64,000 nt of DNA from Cladophialophora immunda. Lineage: Eukaryota > Ascomycota > Eurotiomycetes > Chaetothyriales > Herpotrichiellaceae. The translations under genes and the position numbers were made by a program. Below, piece after piece: positions 55,767 to 64,000 of the stretch; within the stretch, counting starts at the first letter, position 1, and each line of letters starts with the position of its first letter. Where the stretch lies: contig NW_015622547.1 of the NCBI RefSeq assembly GCF_000835495.1, positions 3,906,001 through 3,970,000 on the forward strand, in the 5' to 3' direction. The notes under the pieces were generated by a model that ran no database searches, was not told the origin of the DNA, and saw nothing but the letters and a program-made list of their open reading frames with translations.

Positions 55767-56597
55767 ATGCGACGAGGCCGTAACACTCGACACCGGGCAC
55801 AAGTCGTCTGCACCCAATGCCATGCTCGGAAAGTAGATCTTGCCTTCTGCGTTACTGCTCCAAGCTCTATGCCTGGTTCGAAGCAGGTTCCGTCATCTCA
55901 AACCGACTGGACCGATGGGAAGCAGCGAGCACCTGTACATCAAAAGTGAAAGCTTTGCTCAATACCGGTTGCGAGAAGGATAATTTGGTCAAGCTCAAAG
56001 CTCTGTGCCTAGTTACACATTGGCATGTCACGTCGCCGCTCGACTGCGGTTTTGATTGTACGTGGTACTGGATCGAGATCGCTGTTCGTCCCTTGTTCCA
56101 ATTGGGACTTCACAGAGATTCTACCTGCACCAAGATTCAGGATGCAGGGATTTTTCGCCGGATACCCTGGCACCTGTTTGTGAGTATCCCGCCGAGATGT
56201 ATCTGCCGCTGTCGAAACACCTTTGCTCCAGGCCCAAGACAAGCTCGACGCTGCATGCTATGGACGACCGATGTGCGTTACGACAACGGACTTCGACATG
56301 CGGCCACTTGAACTTGCCGACTATGAGATTTCCGACGCTCTGCGTCTATCCGGCTTGCAACTATCCTGGCAGAATGCTAGACCTGCGAGGCCAAACACAT
56401 CCCAACCCCGTTCAACAGATACGGCTTGCTGCATATCAGGTACGGATCTTGGTCTTCCCTTTGCTAATCCGAAGTCGCTAGCGAGGGTCTTTTGCATACC
56501 TCAGATCCGTTATGAGGGAAGTTCGTACGACGAGAACAGTCTCTGCGGAGAAGAACTGGACATCCTGATCTCTATCCTGAGAGAGCAGCTTAAATGA
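55767..56597 (+). pseudogene. Internally deleted Zn2Cys6 transcription factor
   Basis: The ATG at 55767 opens a basic N-terminus that runs into VVCTQCHARK, the first half of a zinc cluster, but the rest of the cluster and the linker are missing. In another frame (from about 55950) the middle-homology domain appears: KALCLVTHWHVTSP, WYWIEIAVRPLFQLGLHRDS, FRRIPWHLF. A 51-bp intron (56180-56230, GTGAGT..CCAG) then joins in frame to KLDAACYGRPMCV and FDMRPLELADYEISDALRLSG, ending at a stop at 56597. So one intron is intact while the DNA-binding part is broken and frame-shifted. Normal proteins of this kind are 600-800 residues; this one cannot encode a full regulator. It faces the alkyl-sulfatase gene and may have been its regulator (inference). 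Confidence 0.65.
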
Positions 56598-56972
56598 CCC
56601 CAGACCGCTGTCCTCCTATGCACGCTTGATCAGGTGAAAACAGCCAAGAAGTCAGGAACGCGGACTCCTCAGTCGTCCATGCCTCAAAACGGGTTCTTCG
56701 ACGATCGATCTCTTATATATTGCCATTGTGCACAAGCTCTTTCCATTCCCAGACTCTTTGTGCCCCAGAATGCGACTTTTCGACGAGTCCATGATCGAAA
56801 AGGGCTCCAACGCCACGCGTATGCTCCCCTTCATTGTCGATGACTTCGAATGGATGTATACTGAGCGTGGACAATTATCATGTGGACCGAGATTCTAGCC
56901 GACAAAAGGCGACCAGAAAGCTTCTATATGTCATATCTAATACTCATGACTACTGCTTGGAGCAGATGACTT
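56598..56972. other. Convergent intergenic, 375 bp
   Basis: Between the broken regulator and the sulfatase stop codon. A plus-strand frame (about 56735-56910) with MRLFDESMIEKGSNATRM looks coding-like and may be a further shred of the regulator or another gene. Confidence 0.4.
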
Positions 56973-58811
56973 CTACAGGTGGCTTGTCGCCGCGCCATGA
57001 GAGATCGGCACCGACGACAGCGCCAAAACTCTCTGTAGCAACTTCAAATCGCCAGTCCTCTGGCGAATCGATCGGAGGTCCCCTCGCAAGACGTCGTACA
57101 ATTCCTTCTTCGTCTGGCTCATGCTAAGGTCTGCCGCGTTAAGGAAGGATTGGCCCTGGGGCCTGCTGCGGTTTGTGAGAGCGCCGTTATTCAATGTGAG
57201 TCGCCAAGTCCGTCCTTCATCGCGGACTTGAAAATCTATCACAATGTTCTCGTTCGCCGCCGCGGCGCCGTCAAGCTGGACAGAAAGACAGTCAAACCAC
57301 TGCTCGATGGACAAAGCAGAGTTGATGGCTGGAATACGGGACATGGCTCCCCCTCCATCTCTCACGACGCTCCGGAGGTCCTGGGCCCGGGTCAAGTAGA
57401 AATTCCGCCACGTTGCGTTTTCCGCACCATGGCCGAGCTTCTCGAAAACTGTCGCCAGGGCATCTTTGACATTGGGCGTCGGATCGGCAAACAACGCATG
57501 GTCGAGGAGGGTGGCAGCAAAACGCAAATCGCCCTCGCTCGCGTATTCTTGGGCTTTGCGGACCAGCGCCTCTGTACCGCCGAAGCACTTAATGTATCTC
57601 TTGGCTTCCTCTTCTGGAGGAAGCTGCCACAGATGTGCCGGATTTCCATCAAACCAAGTCAGGTACCGTTGATAGATGGCCTTGACGTTGTGGCTTACCG
57701 AGCCATAAAACCCTTGAATATGCCATGCCTTTTGTAAAGATGCGGGTAGCTTAATCTTCTCGGCGATCTGGATGCCAGTGAGACCGGTGTTCATCATCCT
57801 GACCGTTTGATCGTGGAGATACGAGTACAAGTCTCGTTGCTCGGAGACCATCTTCACAATATTCTCGCGACCCCACGTCGGCCAATGATGTCCAGCGAAG
57901 AGGACATCGGACTGCTCACAGAAGATCGAGATAGTTTCGTCGAGATACTTAGACCACGCCTTTGCGTCGCGAACGAGGGCGCCCCGCAAGGTGATAATGT
58001 TATGCATAACGTGGGTGGCGCATTCCGAGATACACACGGCTTTCTGGTCTGGGAAGTAGAAGTTGATCTCCGCAGGTGCTTCTGTTTCCGGAACGAGCTG
58101 GAAGACGATTCTCACCCCGTCAATAACATGCTCCTCTCCAGTCTCTTGAATCAAGACCGTCGGAGTTACCAGCACACTCAATCCACTCGAGGTCGTCATG
58201 CCCAGGCCGGTACCAATTTGTCCTTCCGGGCCTTTGACCAGATGAGAACCGAACATATACCCAGCACGCATACGCATTGCTGGACCCGCATAGATATTTT
58301 CTGACATGGCTTCTTCCATGAAACCAACGGGTGCAATGATGGGAATGGCGCAGGGCTCGTCTGCTGGGAGCACTCCCGGTGCTCCACCAAAGTGATCTAT
58401 ATGAGAATGCGAGTAAATCACCCCTTTGACCTCCCGATGACCACGGTATCTCCGGTACAGGTCGAGAGCGGCTGCTGCACATTCCACCGAGACGAGAGGA
58501 TCGATGATAACGACTCCGGTCTTGCCTTCCACCAAGGTCATGTTGGAGATATCAAAGCCTCTGACTTGGTAAATGCCGTCGGTCACTTTGAACAAGCCCT
58601 GTTTGGAGCAGAGCTGTCCCTGACGCCAAAGCTTCGGATTGGCCGTCGGCGGGCACTCTCCCTGCAAGAAGTCATACTGGTCGTTGTCCCAAACCACGCG
58701 ACCGGCGCTGTTCTTGATCACACAGGGATGCAGCTTGCCAATGAAGCCACGGTCGGCGTTTTCAAAGTCGGTCCTGTCGTCGAACGAGGGCGAAACGTCG
58801 CCTGTCGCCAT
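56973..58811 (-). CDS. Alkyl sulfatase, SdsA1/BDS1-type (metallo-beta-lactamase fold plus SCP2-like domain)
   Basis: An intronless gene of 612 residues, full length for the family. The N-terminus (FDDRTDFENADRGFIG) and the metal site YSHSHIDHFGG (about residues 131-141) are typical of linear and secondary alkyl sulfatases. Further ligand regions follow at ETEAPAEINFYFPD, HVMHNIITLRGA and DVLFAGHHWPTWG (about 303-315). A helical dimerisation part (WFDGNPAHLWQLPPEEEAKRY) and a C-terminal SCP2-like domain complete the three-domain layout of SdsA1. These enzymes hydrolyse alkyl sulfate esters such as dodecyl sulfate, releasing sulfate and the alcohol, and yeast BDS1 is a known horizontal acquisition from bacteria. 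No signal peptide is seen, so it is probably intracellular. A TATA-like box lies about 100 bp upstream. Confidence 0.93.
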   Translation of the reverse strand: MATGDVSPSFDDRTDFENADRGFIGKLHPCVIKNSAGRVVWDNDQYDFLQGECPPTANPKLWRQGQLCSKQGLFKVTDGIYQVRGFDISNMTLVEGKTGVVIIDPLVSVECAAAALDLYRRYRGHREVKGVIYSHSHIDHFGGAPGVLPADEPCAIPIIAPVGFMEEAMSENIYAGPAMRMRAGYMFGSHLVKGPEGQIGTGLGMTTSSGLSVLVTPTVLIQETGEEHVIDGVRIVFQLVPETEAPAEINFYFPDQKAVCISECATHVMHNIITLRGALVRDAKAWSKYLDETISIFCEQSDVLFAGHHWPTWGRENIVKMVSEQRDLYSYLHDQTVRMMNTGLTGIQIAEKIKLPASLQKAWHIQGFYGSVSHNVKAIYQRYLTWFDGNPAHLWQLPPEEEAKRYIKCFGGTEALVRKAQEYASEGDLRFAATLLDHALFADPTPNVKDALATVFEKLGHGAENATWRNFYLTRAQDLRSVVRDGGGAMSRIPAINSALSIEQWFDCLSVQLDGAAAANENIVIDFQVRDEGRTWRLTLNNGALTNRSRPQGQSFLNAADLSMSQTKKELYDVLRGDLRSIRQRTGDLKLLQRVLALSSVPISHGAATSHL

Positions 58812-59445
58812 GGTGATGAGGTTGATTAGAATCTGCAGCGGATAAATGGACAGGAACAGGGAAGGGGTGTCGCGAACACTCGGACTGAGAGGCGGAGGTA
58901 GTCTACCAGTTTATATGATGGCAGATGGCAGAGTCAATAGTTGGTCTTGCAGTCTGCACCGCGAGCGAAGGATGCTCGCGGGGCCACAGCTGAGCCCGAA
59001 GAGTTTAGATTGTTGCATCTGAGTTTAACCTGGGCGATAGAACAGCTTAAAGGCGTGGCGAGTTGTGACTCTTTCCGTCCGACTCGACTATCAGGGCCAT
59101 GGGACGGGTGCAGATTGGATCGGAATGCTTGGTCGGCAGCCTTGTTGCTCTCGACCCACTTACCGAACCCAGGATTCGCGGGAACCAACAGGATTTCTCC
59201 TGTGCCCCCACATCTGGGGTAGTCCAGCATCCGAGGCCAACGGGGTCGCCTACGAGTACCGAGTATATCGTCGTGCACAGCTTTCCACAGCGAGGAGCTG
59301 GAAATTCGGGAAATCCTCTCAGACTACCAGCACAGGTCACTCGAGCTCTGAGCAGTGATGCGGGCTTTCGTCCACTCACTGCGGAAATATTGTTGATCGT
59401 CTGCACGAGGTCCTACCGAGGACTCCCCTTAGCTTGCTCGCCTCG
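58812..59445. other. Intergenic, 634 bp
   Basis: Upstream of the sulfatase and downstream of the GMC fragment. The missing C-terminal part of the oxidoreductase is not here in any frame I read. Confidence 0.5.
58910..58915 (-). promoter_or_regulatory. TATA-like box for the alkyl sulfatase
   Basis: On the minus strand TATAAA lies about 100 bp upstream of the sulfatase ATG, a usual position for an inducible fungal promoter. Confidence 0.5.
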
Positions 59446-59839
59446 TCAGAGGTACACACACTTCCAGTCATCGTAGTCTTGCTTAGCACCGCGAAAGCAA
59501 AGGGTGCCGTTGACCCCAGACGAGCCCCCTAGAAACCTTCCACCGCTCAGCTTGACTTGACGGTTGTTGACCCCTTCCATAGGTGTGGTGACTAAGTTAC
59601 AGTCGGTCTCGCTGTCGAAGTTCTCGGACCAGCCACCGACCATGTGGACGTTTTCGAGGTGTTCCTTCTGCGGACCTGCCTCGACTAGGGGAGTCTTCGG
59701 GCTGCCGTCCGCTTCGGCGCGCCGTCCTGCGATCACACAGCCAGAGGTGCTGCCACCACTGGGGCAATGTCAGAGTTGTTTAGCAAATTCTTGGGATCGG
59801 TCAACCTTACCAGACAAGGAAGTCGTATTCGTCACGCAT
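59446..59839 (-). pseudogene. Truncated GMC oxidoreductase (N-terminal fragment)
   Basis: Exon 1 is 59839-59811 and exon 2 is 59758-59446, joined across a 52-bp GTAAGG..CCAG intron. Splicing restores MRDEYDFLVC / GGSTSGCVIAGRRAEAD, the FAD-binding GGxxxGC entry, followed by VEAGP, HMVGGWSENFDSETDCNLVTTP and the GMC signature GRFLGGSSGVNGTLCFRG. The frame stops after DYDDWK-x4, about 113 residues in, where family members run to 550-650. No continuation is found downstream. The FAD-binding half-site alone cannot make an active enzyme. The intact intron and good codons suggest recent truncation; a rearranged downstream part outside this region is the alternative. Confidence 0.75.
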
Positions 59840-61191
59840 TTTCGGGTGCTGTCAATGTGTCTTGGTGTCGAAGATGTGGCAGGTCCACAATACTTTGTAG
59901 GCCACCAAACCCTGTACCATGACCTGCATGCTCAAGGCACACGTGAAAGACGGGTACACCCACACCGAAGGAGGGTTGACCTTCTGTTCCGGAAGGATTT
60001 CCTTCCTACATTCCGCCTGATAACGTGGCTAGACACTACGGGCGACAATTCCGCGTGCTGCTATTCTGTAGCCAGAGGAGACGCCGGAGAAGTGCCTCGC
60101 TCCCTCGCATCCAGATTGTAGAACTAACTTCATGAATTGATTGATTGTTCTATCTAGTGGGAACGGTCGCACGGCAGTTTGACTTGCCGGCGTGTAAAAA
60201 CTAGCCGGATAACCTTCCTAATCAGGTTAGGGCAATACAGATCAGTCCCAATTGTGCTGCTCGTGGACCCTTGACGGTCACGGGGACATACGCCGTATTC
60301 GAATCTTCGCGAAGATCAGGAGGAGTGTGACTTTGAGCCATGCCGAGCACCGTCCCCTGTGTTAATCGATGTCCTGCCGAAGCCCACGTAGCCCCCTACC
60401 GAGACCCACTTGCCGACCCCGGCATGTTTTCAGCGAATCTGATGTTAGCATGATATTGCTGTGAGCTCACTGATTCTGAGCGAGGCTGCCAGTTGCGATG
60501 GCTACAGCGCTTACACGGGCACAACATTCGTTCATGCTGCATGGCGGTTATATTCAACCCGGGCACGTCACGTTGATATGCGGAAGCAAATGAAGGCAAT
60601 TATAAACGCGAGGTCTCGGTCAATGAAAAGTCGCAGTTTACATGCCAAAGGAATTTTGTGAAGCACATGGCCTGACGCTTGAGAGCAAGAGACATTCTAG
60701 CTGGTGACCACGTGTGAACTTGAGGGTGACATGTACCTAGGGATTGACCACATGGCCAACAGCAGAGGCTCGAGAGAGGTCGACATGGGGGTCAGTGATC
60801 CAACAGGCCCAAGACAGGAACGGAAGAGTAACCGACTCCCAACGAAGACCTCTCTTGCATAAACTCGTCGTTTGACACGATGGCAAGATGATCTCGTATT
60901 TGGTTCTGCTTCTGTGCTTGATGAAAGGACGACTGCACCCGCAAACCATGGGCTTCCAGCTAGAAATCCACCATCCGGCTCAGCAGACGCCCGATGTCAA
61001 TGAACAAAGCGATCAAGATTGCAGGTAAACGAACTTCAGCAGCCATTGTTGCGGACAGATTTGTGAGATGGAGGGGTTGGTGTGGTGAGTAAGCCAACTG
61101 CTCCAATCAAGCATTGGCCTTTACCCGTCACTCAATAATATCCAAGGAAGAGTCGAAGTGATAGCTGGACACCCGGGTTGGACCTGGTCCT
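59840..61191. other. Intergenic, 1.35 kb
   Basis: Between the GMC fragment start and the SDR stop. Short frames only; no domain, tRNA or repeat recognised. Confidence 0.45.
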
Positions 61192-62095
61192 TTACTTCTC
61201 ATCCAGATCGGTCGAGCAAGTCAGCTCTTTCCATTCGTCCAGACCTTTGATGGTCTCCTCGCACTTGGCCCTGATCGTTCCGTACGCATCTGGTCCGAGT
61301 ACCAACCTCATGGGGATGTCCCTACCAGTCTCGCCGGTCAGGACATCGATGAGGACCTTGACTCCCTTCTTGATGTCGCCTGGCTGTTTGTTGTCATATT
61401 CATCCATCAACTGCTCTCCCTTCCGCACCGCTGTTCCTTCGTAGTCCGCAATCTCATTCTCTCGTTTCAGCTTATTGCCAGCGTTGAGAAAGTTGGAACG
61501 GAAATATCCAGGTTCGACGGTGCAGACTTTGATGTTGAAGTCTGCCAGCTCAAAGTAAAGAGTTTCCGAGATACCACTGACGGCCCACTTGGAAGCACAG
61601 TATAGCCCAACTCCCGCAACACCGCGCCAGGCACCGACACTGGAGAAGTTGGCCACAACTCCGGACCGTTGTGCTCGCATATACGGAACAATGGCCCGGG
61701 TAGTGTTCAATAGCCCAAACACATTGGTGGCGAATTGTGCTTGAGTTTGTTCCGGTCTTCACCGGGTCAGTATTCCTGTCGAAGCAACAGAACCAAGGAA
61801 AGACTTACGTGAGTTCCTCCAATCCGCCGACTTGGCTATAGCCCGCATTGTTGATTAGATAGTCGAATCTTCCGTAAACTTGATGCGCTTGTTCAGCTGC
61901 CTTCTTGAGATCCTCCAAGGGCGCAGTAACATCCCAACTCATCGTCGTAGCGCCGGCAGTCTTGATGTCATCAAGCTTGCTGGCATTGCGAGCGGTTGCG
62001 ATGACTTTATCACCCCGTCTCAATGCACCAAGTGCGAGTTCCCGACCGAATCCACTGCTGCACCCGGTGATGAACCAGACTTTGGAGTTTGTCAT
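61192..62095 (-). CDS. Classical short-chain dehydrogenase/reductase (SDR)
   Basis: Exon 1 is 62095-61809 and exon 2 is 61756-61192, with a 52-bp intron (GTAAGT..GAAG) that splits a Thr codon; 283 residues. The Rossmann motif TGCSSGFG is at residues 10-17, NNAG near 85-88, and the catalytic Ser with Y-x3-K (YCASK) is in exon 2. The TGCSSGxGR opening and VEPGYFRSNFL place it with the NAD(P)-dependent fungal SDRs that act on small carbonyls or alcohols. The acceptor is AAG; a CAG about 30 nt upstream of it (minus-strand sense) would bring an in-frame stop. Oxidation of an alcohol released by the neighbouring sulfatase would be a logical role, but this is inferred from position only. Confidence 0.9.
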
Positions 62096-63292
62096 TGTCC
62101 TCGAGATGCTTTTGAGTCTCGATTGAGGTCACACGGAGTTGTAGTTAGCAATAGGCTGATGGAGGCTGGATTGACGCGTCGTTGATTGTTATCGCACGAT
62201 TCTTAGATGTTGCATATTCTCACAAGTTGACCTTGTGAAGACCTTTATACCATAGAGCTGGCGCCCAGGCGTGTCTCGGCTTTTAGAGCCCATTCTTCGC
62301 CCACACACGGCCAAGAGAAAAGCGGCCGATGGAGGCAGCTGAGAATGTGCTCGATGAAGTAATCTTGCGCTGTGCGGCATCATCTGAACATCTCGACTCA
62401 ACCTGATGGAAGCTTCGCGGGTAGACAAGTCCACGCGGGCAGACGTCCGTGCTCGTTGTGTCGGCCAAGGCCATCAAGTTTCTCAGCCATCCATCCAAAG
62501 GCCGAAACACGGTGCAGGATGCGTGTCGAATGCAACTCGAGGATGACAAAGGCTACACCCCCGACAATCTTTGCTTGGTTGGTGGTATTATCCTTATACT
62601 CTTGGCTGGCATGTGTTGCGAGGGGAGAATCCTCGAGCGATTCGCGTGCGGCCGCTACGCCCGCTCATCACCGTGCTTTGCAACCGGCACCACCAGCAGC
62701 ACCGGCTGGTTATTCCCGAGGGAGGGCCTTTCGAACAGGGTGCACCTGCGAGAAACTGCCGCCAAGCGTCCCAGATCGGCACTCGTTTACACAGGGGTGG
62801 CCACACATAGAAAGAGAGAGGGCAATCCTTGGGAGAAGCAACTTCGGCCTGCAAGTCGAAAGAGCTTGGAGCTTTCATGGTATTCGGGCGAGCCGGATGG
62901 ACTGAGCCGAGACAGGAAGGCAGAAGCAAGCTGGTGGCTCTCAATGGCTGGCGATTCGTTATTGCTGAAGTCGTTGTCAACCTCTAGTTGAAGCCGCCAA
63001 CGATTTCGCAGTCTGCAAAGCCGAGAAAACCCATGGCGACAGGAGAATTTACGCTTAACATCACAAGAGTCATTTGTAGGGACGACTTGAACACAGACGA
63101 GGGGAAATTTTACAGGCGAGACAGCGAGTAGGTCGAGCAGATGGCTTGCAACACGGGCAGTTTCCCCGCGGCAGTGGGTGCTGGAGATACTGTCCCTTTT
63201 ACATTGGAGAAATTTTCGCCGTGTTCTATCCATCTTGCCAACGTCCACTTCAGCTTTGCCAGAGGAAGCCACCCACCAAGAACCGTCGGTGA
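62096..63292. other. Intergenic, 1.2 kb
   Basis: Promoter of the SDR gene, with TTTATA (TATAAA on the minus strand) at 62244-62249, and the 3' flank of the acidic-protein gene. Two overlapping plus-strand frames of about 180 codons (62372-62991) are open in different phases; I judge both to be chance. Confidence 0.45.
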
Positions 63293-64000
63293 CTATTCTT
63301 CGTCGTCGAGCTCCTCAGTTTCGGCAGTGGCCGCGGCCTGTTTGCCCTCGGAGCCCGAAATAACTTTGGTCTTGACCGCAGGCTCATCCTCTTCTTGGTC
63401 TTGCTCGTCGGCGTCGTCCTCGGGAGCATCCTCGCCATCTTCCTCCTCCTCATCGTCCTCCTCCTCTTCCGGGGCGGCAGGCTTGGACTTCTTGGGTGCA
63501 GGTTCGGCAGGTTCGGCTTCGGCCTTTCGCTTTTTGGGAGGGGGGGCTGTGTCAACGGTGAATTAGCCATCGAGTTTGGACGGTAGCAGAGACTACTTGA
63601 AAACAAGGTGAGGTCAGGGCTTACCTTGTTCCTCCTCCTCCTCCTCTTCGCCCTCTACATCTTCTTCTTCCTCTTCCTCCTCATCTCCATCTTCATCATC
63701 CTCGTCGTCGTCGTCTTCATATCTGCGCAGGACGGAAGATATCAGTACTCAATGATTATCCGGGCCGATGCCAGCAAAATGTGTGACACAAGTGTAGGGG
63801 AAGAGCAAGGATGAGGAGATGATGCATGCTGGGCTGTGCCATGGCCCGCGCACAATGATCAGGCCGGACACGGTATTCAGAGAGGGAAGGATGCTTCAGA
63901 CGGTCGGTTCCACCTCGAGTGGTGGGTGTTCAAGCAGAAACGATCAAGAAACGAGGACAGACAAGATGAAACTTACTCTTCTTCTTCTTCTTCCTCGTCG
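63293..64000 (-). CDS. Very acidic nuclear protein, C-terminal part (5' end beyond the window)
   Basis: Three exons on the minus strand are visible: from the window edge to 63977, 63722-63625 and 63546-63293, with introns of 254 bp and 78 bp (GTAAGT..GCAG, GTAAGC..ACAG). The phases agree across both junctions and end at a TAG at 63293-63295. The visible 125 or so residues are almost all Glu and Asp, broken by a PPPKKRKAEAE nuclear-localisation-type signal, a second KKSK patch and a final ELDDEE. Such tails are found on histone chaperones, nucleolar proteins and chromatin factors, but no domain is in view, so the family is open. The opposite-strand frame at 63141-63566 is only the complement of this repeat-like coding sequence. 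Confidence 0.7.

Noticed and set aside
62372..62991. Two overlapping plus-strand frames of about 180 codons
   Set aside because: They overlap in different phases, show no domain and have no splice or start context; judged chance.
63141..63566. Ser-rich plus-strand frame
   Set aside because: It is the complement of the acidic GAA/GAG coding exons on the minus strand, which have consistent splice phases.
1..64000. CRISPR-like arrays, rRNA genes and intact tRNAs
   Set aside because: No regularly spaced direct repeats of the right size, no rRNA-like sequence and no complete tRNA fold were seen; CRISPR arrays are not expected in fungal nuclear DNA.

Overview
The window is nuclear DNA from a filamentous ascomycete (Pezizomycotina). 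Genes carry short introns of about 50-95 bp with GT..AG ends. The gene set is typical of that group: a giant septal-type coiled-coil protein, HymA/Mo25, NDC80, PEX14, a SurE-TTL fusion of the Pby1 type, an HMT1-type vacuolar ABC transporter, PDK1 and Zn2Cys6 regulators. A eurotiomycete or dothideomycete is a guess; nothing in the sequence fixes the order. I see no rRNA genes, intact tRNA genes or CRISPR arrays.

From 0 to 37 kb the DNA is gene-dense and mostly housekeeping. In order it holds the 3' part of a repeat-rich coiled-coil gene (1-5673, +), a TLC-domain membrane protein (+), a tandem pair of small secreted cysteine-rich proteins (7908-9110, +), hymA (+), NDC80 (-), PEX14 (+), an SR-rich nuclear protein (-), PBY1 (+), an HMT1-like transporter (+), a monocarboxylate-type MFS transporter (+), an unassigned membrane/acidic protein (+), a BTB-type protein (-), the PDK1 kinase (-) and a fungal-specific disordered protein (+). 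I resolved introns by hand. They include a 12-nt first exon in PBY1 and a Zn2Cys6 motif split over three exons in a transcription-factor gene.

From 37 to 64 kb the DNA is sparse and looks accessory. A DHA1-type MFS exporter (-) and a complete Zn2Cys6 regulator (+) are separated by almost 6 kb of gene-poor DNA with a decayed ORF and a small minisatellite. After 51 kb come poly-G tracts, a decayed class II tRNA-like sequence, a relic of a Tc1/mariner-type transposase (about 55258-55570, -) with an in-frame stop and a frameshift, an internally deleted Zn2Cys6 regulator, an intact SdsA1/BDS1-type alkyl sulfatase (-), a GMC oxidoreductase cut off after about 110 residues, and an intact classical SDR (-). 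The window ends in the 3' part of a very acidic nuclear protein gene (-).

The sulfatase, GMC fragment, SDR and broken regulator look like what is left of a small catabolic cluster in a transposon-scarred region; that link is inference. The most novel item is the secreted pair. Both members keep a CxILPGYDKxC...CC...WG[IV]...CCC...C...CC core and a phase-0 intron at the same place, and I do not recognise them as a named family.
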